Part shown: positions 1-7,800 of the stretch, piece by piece
Layout of the letters: each line of letters starts with the position of its first letter
Numbering within the stretch: position 1 is the stretch's first letter
Source of the DNA: CAYGZA01 sp964354135
Lineage (GTDB): Bacteria; Planctomycetota; Planctomycetia; Pirellulales; Thermoguttaceae
DNA: 11,153 bases
Direction of reading: 5' to 3'
NCBI GenBank assembly: GCA_964354135.1
Contig: CAYGZA010000231.1
Location: 1 to 11,153, forward strand
The notes under the pieces: model-generated
What the model saw: the letters and a program-made list of their open reading frames with translations, nothing else
Database searches by the model: none
Told to the model about the DNA's origin: nothing
Made by a program: the position numbers and the translations under genes

Positions 1-50
1 ATACGCATTCTGGCAGTATAGGGCCGACCTTGAATTACTGACACTTGGCC
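1..50 (-). mobile_element. Terminal part of an inverted second copy of the 205-bp MITE-like element, cut by the window edge
   Basis: These 50 bases are the exact reverse complement of 2004-2053, the left end of the complete element at 2004-2208. The element end is at base 50 and the rest lies outside the window. The end reads ATTACTGACACTTGGCC in plus orientation and is followed by GCTGAAG. The complete copy is also followed by GCTGA, which suggests insertion into a similar target. Perfect identity over 50 bases of non-coding DNA implies recent transposition or gene conversion. Such a repeat exactly at the window start could also mark a contig boundary. Confidence 0.8.
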
Positions 51-91
51 GCTGAAGCATAACCTACCGAACTAAGAGGATCGACCGACAC

Positions 92-1876
92 ATGAACATC
101 AATCTCACTCCCGAGGAAAGGGAAATCGGCAAGCAGAACTTCTATGCCGCTATCGGTAGCCCGCACACGCGGCGTGATTTCCTCAAGAACAGCCTCAAGG
201 CGACCCTGGTCGCCGGCGGCAGCCTGGGGGCCTTTTATTACGGCTACACGTCGATCAAAGACCCCCTCCGCGTCGGCGTCATCGGCACCGGGGACGAGGG
301 GAGCGTGCTGATCGGGGCCATGAACCCCAGCTATCTCCAGGTCGTCGCCGTCGCCGACATCCGCCCCTACAGCATCTACCGGGCCTTCCACGGTGAAGTG
401 GCTCAGGCGGCCCGGCCGGGGCTCTTGTCCGTCTACGGCTGGCAGACCGAGCAGGAGGCCCGCAAGCAGGTCAAGGTCTATAGCGGGGACTATCGCGACC
501 TGCTCAAGGACCCTAACGTCGAAGCGGTGGTCATCGCCCTGCCGCTGCACTTGCACGCCCAGGTGGCGATCGAGGCCATGCTGGCCGGAAAGCACGTATT
601 GACCGAGAAGCTCATGGGCCGGACCGTGGCCCAGTGCAAGGAGATGGCGCGCAAGGCCGAGCAGACCAATCTGATCCTTGCCGTCGGGCACCAGCGGCAC
701 TACAACGTCCTCTACGACAACGCGGTGGACACGATACACCGTGGGCTCTTGGGCGACATCCACTACATCCGCGCCCAGTGGCACCGCGTCAAGGACACCT
801 GGAAGCCCGGGCTCCCGCCCGGCACGCGCAAGCTTGCGCCGGGCGCAAAGCCCGAGAAGGGCGAGCCGGACCTCCTGAAGACCCAGGCAAGCTGGAAGAG
901 GAGACTCGACGAAGCCAAGAAGGCCAAGGACAGCGAAGAGATCGATCTCTGGACAAGGAAGCTCGTTCAGCTCGACCAGCAGATCAAGGACGCGGCCGAT
1001 GCGGCCAAGTACGGTTACCGAAACGTCGAGGTCAAAGACCCCGCGGGCAAGGTCCGCTACCAGGCGCCTCCGCTCGAGGAGTTGATCCGTTGGAGACTCT
1101 GGGCCCGCACCGGCGCGGGGGTCATGGCCGAGCTGGGGAGCCACCAGCTCGACGCCGCCAGCATCTTCATCGCCGCCTCCCACGCCGCCGCCGCGAAGGG
1201 TGCCAAGGAGCAGCGGCTCATTCATCCCCTCAGCGTCTCGGCCGTGGCCAACCGCAACCTCTTCGATTGGGACCGCGAGATCGAGGACCACTTGTGCTGC
1301 CTCATCGAGTTCCCCGCTCCGGGCTATAACGAAAAGGACGCCCTCGGCCGCCAGCGCACGGTCACCGTGTCCTACGCCTCGATCAACGGCAACGGGTTCG
1401 GCGGTTACGGCGAGTGCGTCTTCGGGACCAAGGGGACGCTGCTCCTGGAGGAGGAAAAGCAGGCCCTGCTCTATCCGACCGAGTCGGACACCGCGGTCGT
1501 TTCGACGAAGATCGAGGTGAAGAAGAAGAGCGATAAGGACGCGGCCGTGCTCGACACCCAGGCCAGCCCCGGCGCCGCGCAAGCCGCCGCTGCGGGGGTC
1601 GCGGGCCTCGGCGCCGACGTCAGCCGCGGCTACCGCGAGGAGATGGAGCACTGGGCCTGGTGCATTCGCCAGTACGACCCCAAGAAGGAGAAGCCGAAGC
1701 ACCTGCCGCGCTGCCGCCCCGAGGTCGCACTGAAGGACGCCGTGATCGCCCTGACGGCCAACGTCGCCGCCCAGAAGCGGGAATCGATCAGGTTCGACGA
1801 AGCCTGGTTCGACTACAAGTCCGACGCCACCCCCGACGGCAGCAAAATCGACCTCGCGCAGTACAAGGCGCCGTAG
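92..1876 (+). CDS. Tat-exported Gfo/Idh/MocA family NAD(P)-dependent oxidoreductase
   Basis: The 594-residue protein is likely to oxidise or reduce a sugar, polyol or glycoside with a bound nicotinamide cofactor outside the cytoplasm. Residues 26-32 (TRRDFLK) form a twin-arginine motif and residues 36-52 a hydrophobic segment, so export by the Tat pathway as a folded, cofactor-loaded protein is likely. A Rossmann fold starts at 61-70 (VGVIGTGDEG). The family's EKP motif is EKL here (172-174). GHQRHYN (199-205) and GSHQLD (349-354) fit the substrate-binding, active-site half. A lysine/glutamate-rich helical insertion at about 250-310 makes the protein longer than the 350-450 residues usual in the family; a second low-complexity Lys/Ala stretch lies at 473-510. 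The ATG has an AGAGGA ribosome site 11 bases upstream. The isomerase gene follows on the same strand after a repeat-filled gap. The family call is firm; substrate and reaction are unknown. Confidence 0.9.
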   Translation: MNINLTPEEREIGKQNFYAAIGSPHTRRDFLKNSLKATLVAGGSLGAFYYGYTSIKDPLRVGVIGTGDEGSVLIGAMNPSYLQVVAVADIRPYSIYRAFHGEVAQAARPGLLSVYGWQTEQEARKQVKVYSGDYRDLLKDPNVEAVVIALPLHLHAQVAIEAMLAGKHVLTEKLMGRTVAQCKEMARKAEQTNLILAVGHQRHYNVLYDNAVDTIHRGLLGDIHYIRAQWHRVKDTWKPGLPPGTRKLAPGAKPEKGEPDLLKTQASWKRRLDEAKKAKDSEEIDLWTRKLVQLDQQIKDAADAAKYGYRNVEVKDPAGKVRYQAPPLEELIRWRLWARTGAGVMAELGSHQLDAASIFIAASHAAAAKGAKEQRLIHPLSVSAVANRNLFDWDREIEDHLCCLIEFPAPGYNEKDALGRQRTVTVSYASINGNGFGGYGECVFGTKGTLLLEEEKQALLYPTESDTAVVSTKIEVKKKSDKDAAVLDTQASPGAAQAAAAGVAGLGADVSRGYREEMEHWAWCIRQYDPKKEKPKHLPRCRPEVALKDAVIALTANVAAQKRESIRFDEAWFDYKSDATPDGSKIDLAQYKAP

Positions 1877-1910
1877 CGTCTTGGCGTTTCAGAGCGTGTT
1901 CGAAGAGGGG

Positions 1911-1941
1911 CTGTCAGCTTTCAGCTATCAGAAGTCAGCTA
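1911..1941 (-). repeat. Short intergenic repeat unit, inverted relative to the unit at 2214-2244
   Basis: Read on the minus strand, this unit matches 2214-2244 at 25 of 31 positions (both begin TAGCTGACT). It is built from alternating CTGA/TCAG tetramers. A related degenerate unit lies at 1972-2003. Together they form an array of short repeats in the gap between the oxidoreductase and isomerase genes. The two inverted units could pair in RNA and act as a processing or termination structure, but no run of T follows. Confidence 0.6.
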
Positions 1942-1971
1942 TTACCTTGAGGGTGTCGAGCACGGATCCCT

Positions 1972-2003
1972 AACGGCTGACTGCTCTAAGTTGACGGCTG
2001 ATA
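1972..2003 (+). repeat. Degenerate intergenic repeat unit interrupted by the MITE-like element
   Basis: This stretch contains GGCTGACTGCT and ends in GACGGCTGATA, directly against the left end of the element at 2004. If the element and one copy of GCTGATA are removed, it joins 2216 onward to read GCTGATAGCTGACTGCTG. That is continuous with the repeat family, so the element probably inserted into a pre-existing repeat unit. Confidence 0.55.
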
Positions 2004-2208
2004 GGCCAAGTGTCAGTAATTCAAGGTCGGCCCTATACTGCCAGAATGCGTATGCGTGCTGTCATCAGAGGTAGTCAGCGTTTTTCGCGTCGAAAGCTCC
2101 TTCACCCGGTTCTGAGGAGGTTTCGAGGCGAAAAACGCGGTCCGGCAACCCACGAAATACGGCTTCAAACACCAAACGGGGGTGACCTCGTATTACTGAC
2201 ACTTGGCC
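2004..2208 (+). mobile_element. Complete MITE-like element (205 bp) with terminal inverted repeats and target duplication
   Basis: The ends are inverted repeats. The outer 17 bases (GGCCAAGTGTCAGTAAT) are identical, and the match extends to 23 of 25 positions (2004-2028 against 2184-2208). The element is flanked by GCTGATA at 1997-2003 and again at 2209-2215, a 7-bp target duplication. No credible transposase is inside, so it would need to be mobilised in trans by an insertion sequence with the same ends. The middle folds into a long hairpin (2078-2138). A reading frame of 67 codons spans nearly the whole element (2010-2213) but looks like chance. An inverted partial copy is at 1-50. I do not recognise the insertion sequence family. 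The structure is seen directly; mobility is inferred. Confidence 0.8.
2078..2138. repeat. Long internal hairpin of the MITE-like element
   Basis: The arms GCGTTTTTCGCGTCGAAA (2078-2095) and TTTCGAGGCGAAAAACGC (2121-2138) pair at 17 of 18 positions. After a G/G mismatch, CTCCT (2097-2101) pairs with AGGAG (2115-2119), leaving a 13-base loop. Transcribed from the oxidoreductase gene, this would give a stable RNA stem. It may protect or process the message, or serve the element's own mobility. Confidence 0.75.
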
Positions 2209-2213
2209 GCTGA

Positions 2214-2244
2214 TAGCTGACTGCTGAAAGCCGATAGCCGGCAG
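2214..2244 (+). repeat. Short intergenic repeat unit on the right side of the MITE-like element
   Basis: This unit begins TAGCTGACTGCTGAAAG. It is the inverted partner of 1911-1941 and ends just upstream of the ribosome-binding site of the isomerase gene. Its first two bases overlap the right-hand copy of the 7-bp target duplication. Confidence 0.6.
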
Positions 2245-2258
2245 AAAAGGAGAAACCC

Positions 2259-3101
2259 GTGGACAAGTGGCCGATCGGAGTCTTCGCGAGCATCGATGCC
2301 GGGCTGGGGGTCAAGCTGGAGGTCGCCCGCGAGTTGCGGATCCCGACGGTCCACCTTCATGCCCCGCACCAATCCACCCGCACGCCGGAAAACGCCACGC
2401 GATTCCTGGATCGGCTCGGCGAGTTGGGCATCACGATCTCAGCCGTCTTCGGGGGCTTCGAGGGCGAGAGCTACGCCGACATCCCCACGGTCGTCCGCAC
2501 CGTCGGGCTGGTCCCGCCGGCGACCCGGGCGGCGCGAACCGGGGAGATGAAGGAGATCGCCGATTTCGCCCGGCGATTGGGCTGCGACGCGGTCGCCTTG
2601 CACGTCGGCTTCGTCCCGCACGACCGCTCCGACCCGCTCTACAAGGAAGCCGTGGCGGTCACCCGGGACGTGTGCGACCGCTGTCTGGCCAACGGCCAGC
2701 GGCTGCACCTGGAGACGGGCCAGGAGTCGGCCGACTCGCTCTTGCGGTTCATCGCCGACGTGGAGCGCTGGAACCTCTTCGTAAACTTCGATCCGGCGAA
2801 CATGATCCTCTACGGCTCCGGCCAGCCGATCGCGGCGCTCCGCAAGGTGGGGGCCTACGTGCGGAGCGTCCACTGCAAGGACGGCAAATGGGCCGCCCGG
2901 CCCGGGCAGGAGTGGGGCGCGGAAGTCCCCTTCGGTCAGGGAGACATCGGCGCGGAGAACTTCCTGCGGACCCTCAAGGAGATCGGCTACACCGGCCCTT
3001 TGACCATCGAGCGCGAGATCCCCCAAGATCCGGCACGCCAAAAGGCCGAGATCGGCCAGGCGGTGCGCCTGCTCAACGAATTGAAGGCCAGAATCGGCTG
3101 A
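2259..3101 (+). CDS. Sugar phosphate isomerase/epimerase-like TIM-barrel protein
   Basis: This 280-residue protein belongs to the xylose-isomerase-like / AP-endonuclease-2 superfamily of metal-dependent TIM barrels. Members isomerise or epimerise sugars, keto-sugars or inositol derivatives. Likely metal-site residues sit at the strand ends where the family has them: E152 in HLETGQE, D178 in NFDPAN, H205 in SVHCKD and E251 in TIERE. H115 (ALHVGF) is a further candidate. Full length is normal for the family. There is no signal peptide, so it is probably cytoplasmic. The start is GTG, chosen because AAGGAG lies 6 bases upstream and the barrel begins immediately after it. The gene follows the oxidoreductase on the same strand. 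In planctomycetes these two families are often neighbours in carbohydrate degradation, but no substrate can be named. Confidence 0.88.
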   Translation: MDKWPIGVFASIDAGLGVKLEVARELRIPTVHLHAPHQSTRTPENATRFLDRLGELGITISAVFGGFEGESYADIPTVVRTVGLVPPATRAARTGEMKEIADFARRLGCDAVALHVGFVPHDRSDPLYKEAVAVTRDVCDRCLANGQRLHLETGQESADSLLRFIADVERWNLFVNFDPANMILYGSGQPIAALRKVGAYVRSVHCKDGKWAARPGQEWGAEVPFGQGDIGAENFLRTLKEIGYTGPLTIEREIPQDPARQKAEIGQAVRLLNELKARIG

Positions 3102-3116
3102 TCCGCTTTCCTGGAA

Positions 3117-3167
3117 TGTCGGCCGATCTCCAAGAAGACACGACCGGCAGCCTTCGTTTGGCCGACA
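3117..3167. terminator. Weak candidate bidirectional terminator between convergent genes
   Basis: TGTCGGCC (3117-3124) and GGCCGACA (3160-3167) are perfect inverted repeats around a 35-base loop. They lie in the 127-base gap between the plus-strand isomerase gene and the end of the minus-strand che operon. The position suits a terminator for both units. However, no run of T follows on either strand and the loop is long, so this is only a suggestion. Confidence 0.2.
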
Positions 3168-3228
3168 GTTGCACTTTCGCCCCGCGGTGGAGGCGCAACT
3201 TGCACCCCCGACAACGGCAGCCGCGGCG

Positions 3229-3612
3229 TTATGGATTGTCTTCCGGCGCCGACCCGGCCAACTGCTCCAGGGTATCGACGAGGACTTGGCGGTTGAAGGG
3301 TTTGATGAGGAAGTCGGCGGCCCCGACCTTGAAGGCCTCCTTGAGGACCGGTTTCTGATCCAGGGCGCTGACGACCAGGATGCGGGCCTCCGGATCCACT
3401 GCCAGGATGCCGCGCAAGGCGTGCAGCCCGTTGTACTCGGGCATGACGAGGTCCAACGTCACGACGTCCGGTTTCTCCTCTTTGTAACGATCGACGGCCT
3501 CTTGGCCGTTGGCCGCCTCGCCGACGACCGTCCAGCCGGCCGCGGCCGCGGCGTCCTTGATCATGGTGCGGATGATGACCGCATCATCGACGACTAGCAG
3601 GGTCTTGGACAT
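3229..3612 (-). CDS. cheY: CheY-like single-domain response regulator (last gene of the che operon)
   Basis: The 127-residue receiver domain has no output domain. It carries the acidic pair D9/D10, the phospho-acceptor D54 in TLDLVMP, S82 as the switch Ser/Thr, F101 at the usual aromatic position and K104 in IKPF. It should accept phosphate from CheA and bind a target such as the flagellar switch, or act as a phosphate sink. I chose the ATG of MSKTLLVVDD rather than an in-frame ATG 15 codons upstream, because receivers begin this way and GGAAG lies 7 bases before it. A 113-base gap separates it from cheD, longer than the other gaps, so it may have an extra promoter. It resembles the Bacillus-type CheY more than the second receiver at 9768. 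Which of the two is the main CheA partner cannot be seen. Confidence 0.9.
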   Translation of the reverse strand: MSKTLLVVDDAVIIRTMIKDAAAAAGWTVVGEAANGQEAVDRYKEEKPDVVTLDLVMPEYNGLHALRGILAVDPEARILVVSALDQKPVLKEAFKVGAADFLIKPFNRQVLVDTLEQLAGSAPEDNP

Positions 3613-3725
3613 GGCATAGCTTCCATTATTTCCCGGGTCAGCGGCCTGACGTTGCACGGCCCGCCCTGTACGTCCCTTGGCTTACGTTGCGTGGGGTCTC
3701 ATGAAGGATGCCGAGCTTATCCTCT

Positions 3726-4217
3726 CTAAAGAGTGCGTGGAGGGCAGCCCACGATCTCCACAACGACCTTCCCGGAGGAAGGATCGAAGCGGACCCGCCG
3801 CCCTTTGCTCCCGCCGACGTCTTCGTTGACGACCCGGATTCCCGCAGCCAGCAGGGCCCGGGTCACGGCCTCGACGTTGTTCTGGCCGATGTTCAGCGGA
3901 CCGCCGCTCCCGAACATGCACGCGCCGCCGGCGATCTTCGCCACCACGCCGACGCGATGCGCTCCGAACAGCTCCAATTGCCGGAGCATTTCGGGAATTG
4001 CCAGGTCGGCAAACTTGCCGGAGCATGGGGACCTCCCCGAGGCTTGCGGGAGCACGACGTGCCCCAAGGCCCCCAGGCCCAACCTTGCGTGGTGCAGGAC
4101 CACCCCCACGCACGATCCCAACACCGCGCTGAGACGGATCGGGGCCCGGGCCAGCGCAATCTGTCCCATCCCCACCATCTTGTTGTCCACGGTCTCCAGT
4201 GCCACGGCGGAGGCCAT
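3726..4217 (-). CDS. cheD: CheD chemoreceptor glutamine deamidase
   Basis: The 163-residue protein matches CheD in length and motifs. CheD hydrolyses specific glutamine side chains of chemoreceptors to glutamate and, in the Bacillus/Thermotoga scheme, binds CheC and stimulates it. The catalytic cysteine is C36 in LGSCVGV and the histidine is H53 in LGHVVLP, 17 residues later as in Thermotoga maritima CheD. The third active-site position holds S30 where the Thermotoga enzyme has threonine. KIAGGACMFG (around 98-107) and NIGQNN are also family signatures. The frame stays open far upstream, but the ATG of MASAVALE is preceded by GGGAG 8 bases away and places the start after the cheC stop. The cheC-cheD gap is 29 bases, so co-expression is likely. 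The role is well supported; receptor targets lie outside the window. Confidence 0.92.
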   Translation of the reverse strand: MASAVALETVDNKMVGMGQIALARAPIRLSAVLGSCVGVVLHHARLGLGALGHVVLPQASGRSPCSGKFADLAIPEMLRQLELFGAHRVGVVAKIAGGACMFGSGGPLNIGQNNVEAVTRALLAAGIRVVNEDVGGSKGRRVRFDPSSGKVVVEIVGCPPRTL

Positions 4218-4246
4218 GCGAGGGTCTCCCGTTGTCTTGGCGCGGC

Positions 4247-4876
4247 TTAGGGAGCGACCGACGGGGCGGAGTGCAGTGCCTCTTCCATGGCCTTCCGCAT
4301 CGTGTCGGTGGGGATGAACAGGACCCGCCAGTTGAGTTCCTCCCCCTGGCGATGGAACCCGGTGCGGCAAACGAGTACGTCGTCGCTGGTCACGGCCTGG
4401 GCCATCAGGGCCTGCTGGAGCACGCTGGCGGCGTAATCCTGGAGGAAGCAGGGTGCCGTGGGCACCAGCTCGCGGTCGATCAGCCGCGTGAGGGCGTTCA
4501 TGTACGCGCAGCCCAGGATGTTCCCCGTCTCGGTAAGCGCCGACTTTTCCAGGTCCGTCCACTCGGTGCCCGGGTTCGCCGGTTGCCCCAAGAGCGAAGC
4601 CGCCAGGCGGCGGGCGTTCTCGTCGTCAAACGTGAGAACCATCGCGCCGCCGATCTCGCCGTCGAGGCTCAGCACGACCATGGTCAAGAGCTCGTCGCCA
4701 AGACCCAGCTCGCCGCACGCCTCCGACAAGGGGATCTCCCGCACTTCGTCCAGGCTCAATGTAATCAGCCCGTCGGTCCACCGGCACATCGTGGCCGAAG
4801 CGTCGTGGGTGGCTGAGGCGAAAAGCCCGTGCAGCACGTCGAGCTTCGTTCGCGAAGCGGGAGAATTGCTCGGCAT
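4247..4876 (-). CDS. cheC: CheC-type CheY-P phosphatase with one intact active site
   Basis: The 209-residue protein has the length and two-fold layout of CheC. The family phosphatase motif is D/S-x3-E-x2-N-x22-P. The second half carries it in full: S112, E116, N119 and P142. The first half aligns at the same spacing as D13, G17, A20 and D43, so glutamate, asparagine and proline are all replaced and that site should be dead. The expected role is removal of phosphate from CheY-P, stimulated by or sequestered with CheD, whose gene is the next one downstream. The ATG of MPSNSPAS follows an AGGAGG that overlaps the cheA stop codon, and the gap to cheA is 11 bases, suggesting translational coupling. 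CheX or FliY relatives were considered. CheX is shorter, and FliY carries a flagellar-switch domain that is absent here. Confidence 0.82.
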   Translation of the reverse strand: MPSNSPASRTKLDVLHGLFASATHDASATMCRWTDGLITLSLDEVREIPLSEACGELGLGDELLTMVVLSLDGEIGGAMVLTFDDENARRLAASLLGQPANPGTEWTDLEKSALTETGNILGCAYMNALTRLIDRELVPTAPCFLQDYAASVLQQALMAQAVTSDDVLVCRTGFHRQGEELNWRVLFIPTDTMRKAMEEALHSAPSVAP

Positions 4877-4887
4877 CGTTGGCCCTC

Positions 4888-7800
4888 CTAAACCGTCGCC
4901 GTGAGCGAGCCGGGGCGGGATGCCATGTCGATCAGCGCCGCCGGATCGAGAATCAACGAGACGCGGCCGTCGCCGAGGATGCTCGCCCCCGCGATTCCGG
5001 CCACGTTGCGGTAGTTCTCCGCCACCGACTTGATCACCACGTCTTCTTCGCCGAGGACCCGGCCGACGGCCATGCCGATCTCGCACCCCCGTTCCCCCAC
5101 GATCACCAGCGTCGTTTCTTCGCTTTCTTTCAACTGGTCATGGGCCGTGATCCCGTGCCAGGCGAAGATCTCGTCCAGCTCCACCACCGAGACCACCCGG
5201 CCGCGGATCTGAGCCATTTTCTGGCCCTGGACGGTGGCCAGGTCCCTGCCGCAAACCTGGACGATCTCCACCACCGACTCGATCGGCATGGCGAATACGT
5301 CCCGCCCGATCTCGACCATCAGGCTGGGGAGGATCGCCAAGGTCAGGGGGAGCTTGATGGTGATCGTCGTTCCCCGGCCGGGCGTGCTCTCCAGGTCGAT
5401 CGATCCGGTCAGCTCCTCGATTTTCGAGCGGACGATGTCCATGCCCATGCCCCGGCCGGAAACCTCGGTCACCACCTCCGCCGTGCTCAGCCCGGGCTCC
5501 CAAATCAACTGGAGGACCTGCTGCCGCGAGAGTTTCTCCGCGTCGGCCGGGCTGACCAGCCCTTTCTCCCATGCCTTCTGCAGGATCCGTTCCGCATCGA
5601 GGCCCTTGCCGTCGTCGCTCACGCGGATCACGATGTTGTTGCCCCGGTGGAACGCGTCGAGGGCGATCGTCCCCTCCCGCGGTTTCCCGGCCGACTGCCG
5701 GATCCCCGGCAATTCAATGCCGTGATCGGCCGAGTTGCGGACCATGTGGATCAACGGATCGCCCAACTCGTCGATCATCCGCTTGTCGAGTTCCGTCTTC
5801 TCTCCGTTGATCACGAGCCGGATCGACTTGCCGTTGGTGCGGGTGATGTCGCGGACGACCCGCTTGAAGCGGGAAAACAGCGGGCCGATCGGGACCATCC
5901 GCGTCCCCATCACGTTTCGCTGGATCCCGTCGGTGACGCGGTCGAGCTGGTGTACGGCCTCGAAGAGATCGTTGGCGGCGCCGCGGACTTCCCCCATGGC
6001 CGCGATTTCCCGGGCGACCGCCTCCAGCTCGCTTTGGATGCGCCGCGCCTGCCCCCGCAGGGCCTCCAGTTCGCCCTGCAATTGGCCCTTGGGTCCCGCC
6101 ACGTTCGATCGGTTGGCCATCCTGTCGAGCACGTGCAGGGCATGGCCGAGCACTTGGGACGTCTGGCGGTTTCCCATCGCCGCTTTGAGGCGATCGCCGA
6201 TCTGGGCGAAGCGGGCCTTGCTGATAACCAGTTGGCCGGCGAGGTTCATCAACTGGTCCAGGCGCTCGATGTCGACCCGCAGGGTCTCGCCGGGCTTGCC
6301 GCCGGCATCGGCGGGGCGCCCGGCGCCCGGCGCCGTCGGCGCGGCTGCGGCGTCCTCGCGGCCGCTCTTGCCGGCCGGCGCGGGGGTTTTGGTCTCTCTT
6401 GGCGTCGGCGCCTGGGAGATCGCGGCGGGAGGAGACGGCCCGGCGCCCGCGGCGGCGTTCGTCGTGCCGGGCGCCGCTTTGGCCGGCGCCTCGCCGAGCG
6501 GCCGGACGTTCATCCGCTCCACCCCGGCAATCCGCAGATGCCGCACGACGGTCTCCACCGGCTTCGCCGTCGCGATGTGGAAGGAGATCTGCCGCAGGTC
6601 CGGGGTTTCGTCGAAGGCCTCGGCCGGCGGCTCGAAATAGCGCACCTCTCCGAGGTTGGAGAGCTTCTCGTAAACCAATTGGGCCTTCAAGCCGACTTGC
6701 GGCAAGCCCTCGCGAAAGGTGATTTCGCCCGCAAGCGTCTTCTTGTTCTCCGAAACGGCTTGGGCGGCGGCGCGGCCCGCTTCTGCGGCCGGCTCTCCGC
6801 TGGAGCCGGGCAAAGGCGGCGCCGCCCGGCCGGCGGCCGGCGGCGATGCCGCGCCGAAGGCTTGCCGACCGCTGCTGCTTTCGCAGGTCCCCCGGACATT
6901 CCGCGCCGCGGCGAGCTCGCGGGCGACTTCGCCGAAGCGGTCTGCACCGCCGCTGCCTTTGCGGAGGTCGTGGACGAACTGCCAGAGGGCGTCCGTACAC
7001 TTGAGCATGGCGTCGTTCAGCCACGGGGAGAGGCCGCCCCCGTTGGCCAGCCGGTCTTGAAGGAGGTCTTCCATCAGGTGGGCGAGCTTGGCGGCCCGGT
7101 TCAATCCGACGGACGCCGCGGCGCCCTTGATGCGGTGGGCCGTGACCATCAGGGTCTCGATGGCGTCCCGGCTGCCGCCCCCCTCCAAGGCCAGGAGGAC
7201 CTCCGTCAGTTGGTCGAGCGAAAGCTCGGCCTCCTCGATGAAGATCGCCAAGTACTTGTCGGAGACCTCTGCTTCATCCTCCAGGCCGGCAAAGAGATCG
7301 ACCGGCGCGTCGGCGAGTGTCTCAGAGGACGCCGTCCTCTCGGACGCGACGGCGGGAGGGCCGGTTTCCCGGGGTGGTTCGGCGACGCCGCACGAAGCCG
7401 AGTGCAGGGCCGCTTCGGCGTCGGCCTGCGTCGACTGCCGCCGCTCCGCTCCGGCGGCCTGGAGCATCCGGCCGATGCCCTCCAGCACCGACTCGCACTC
7501 CACCGCGGCGGCATCCGGCTCCTTCAGCACCCCGACCAGGGCGACCAGCCGGTCCACTGCCTGGAACAGCGTCTCCACGACGTCTCCGGTGACCGCCAGT
7601 TGCCCTTTGCGGGCCGCGTCGAAGACGTTCTCCACCTTGTGGGTCAGGTTGTTGATGTCCTTCAGCCCCAGCATGGCCGAGAGCCCTTTCAGGCTGTGGG
7701 CCGAGCGGAACATCTCGTTCATCAAGTCCTCGTCGCACTGCGAGGGCTGGTTCTCGTCCAGCGAGCGCACCCACTCGTCCAGGTGCAGCAGGTTGTCGTT

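Noticed and set aside
35..1702. A 555-codon open frame on the minus strand opposite the oxidoreductase
   Set aside because: It is a shadow of the oxidoreductase codon bias. It starts within the repeat and has no recognisable domain.
2010..2213. A 67-codon open frame spanning the MITE-like element
   Set aside because: It starts inside the terminal repeat and ends just past the other end, crosses the hairpin and has no plausible ribosome site. It is probably chance, though short frames in such elements are occasionally real.
1911..2244. A CRISPR array, suggested by repeated short units
   Set aside because: The units are degenerate, in mixed orientation and not separated by spacers of constant length. 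A transposon-like element interrupts them and no cas gene is near.
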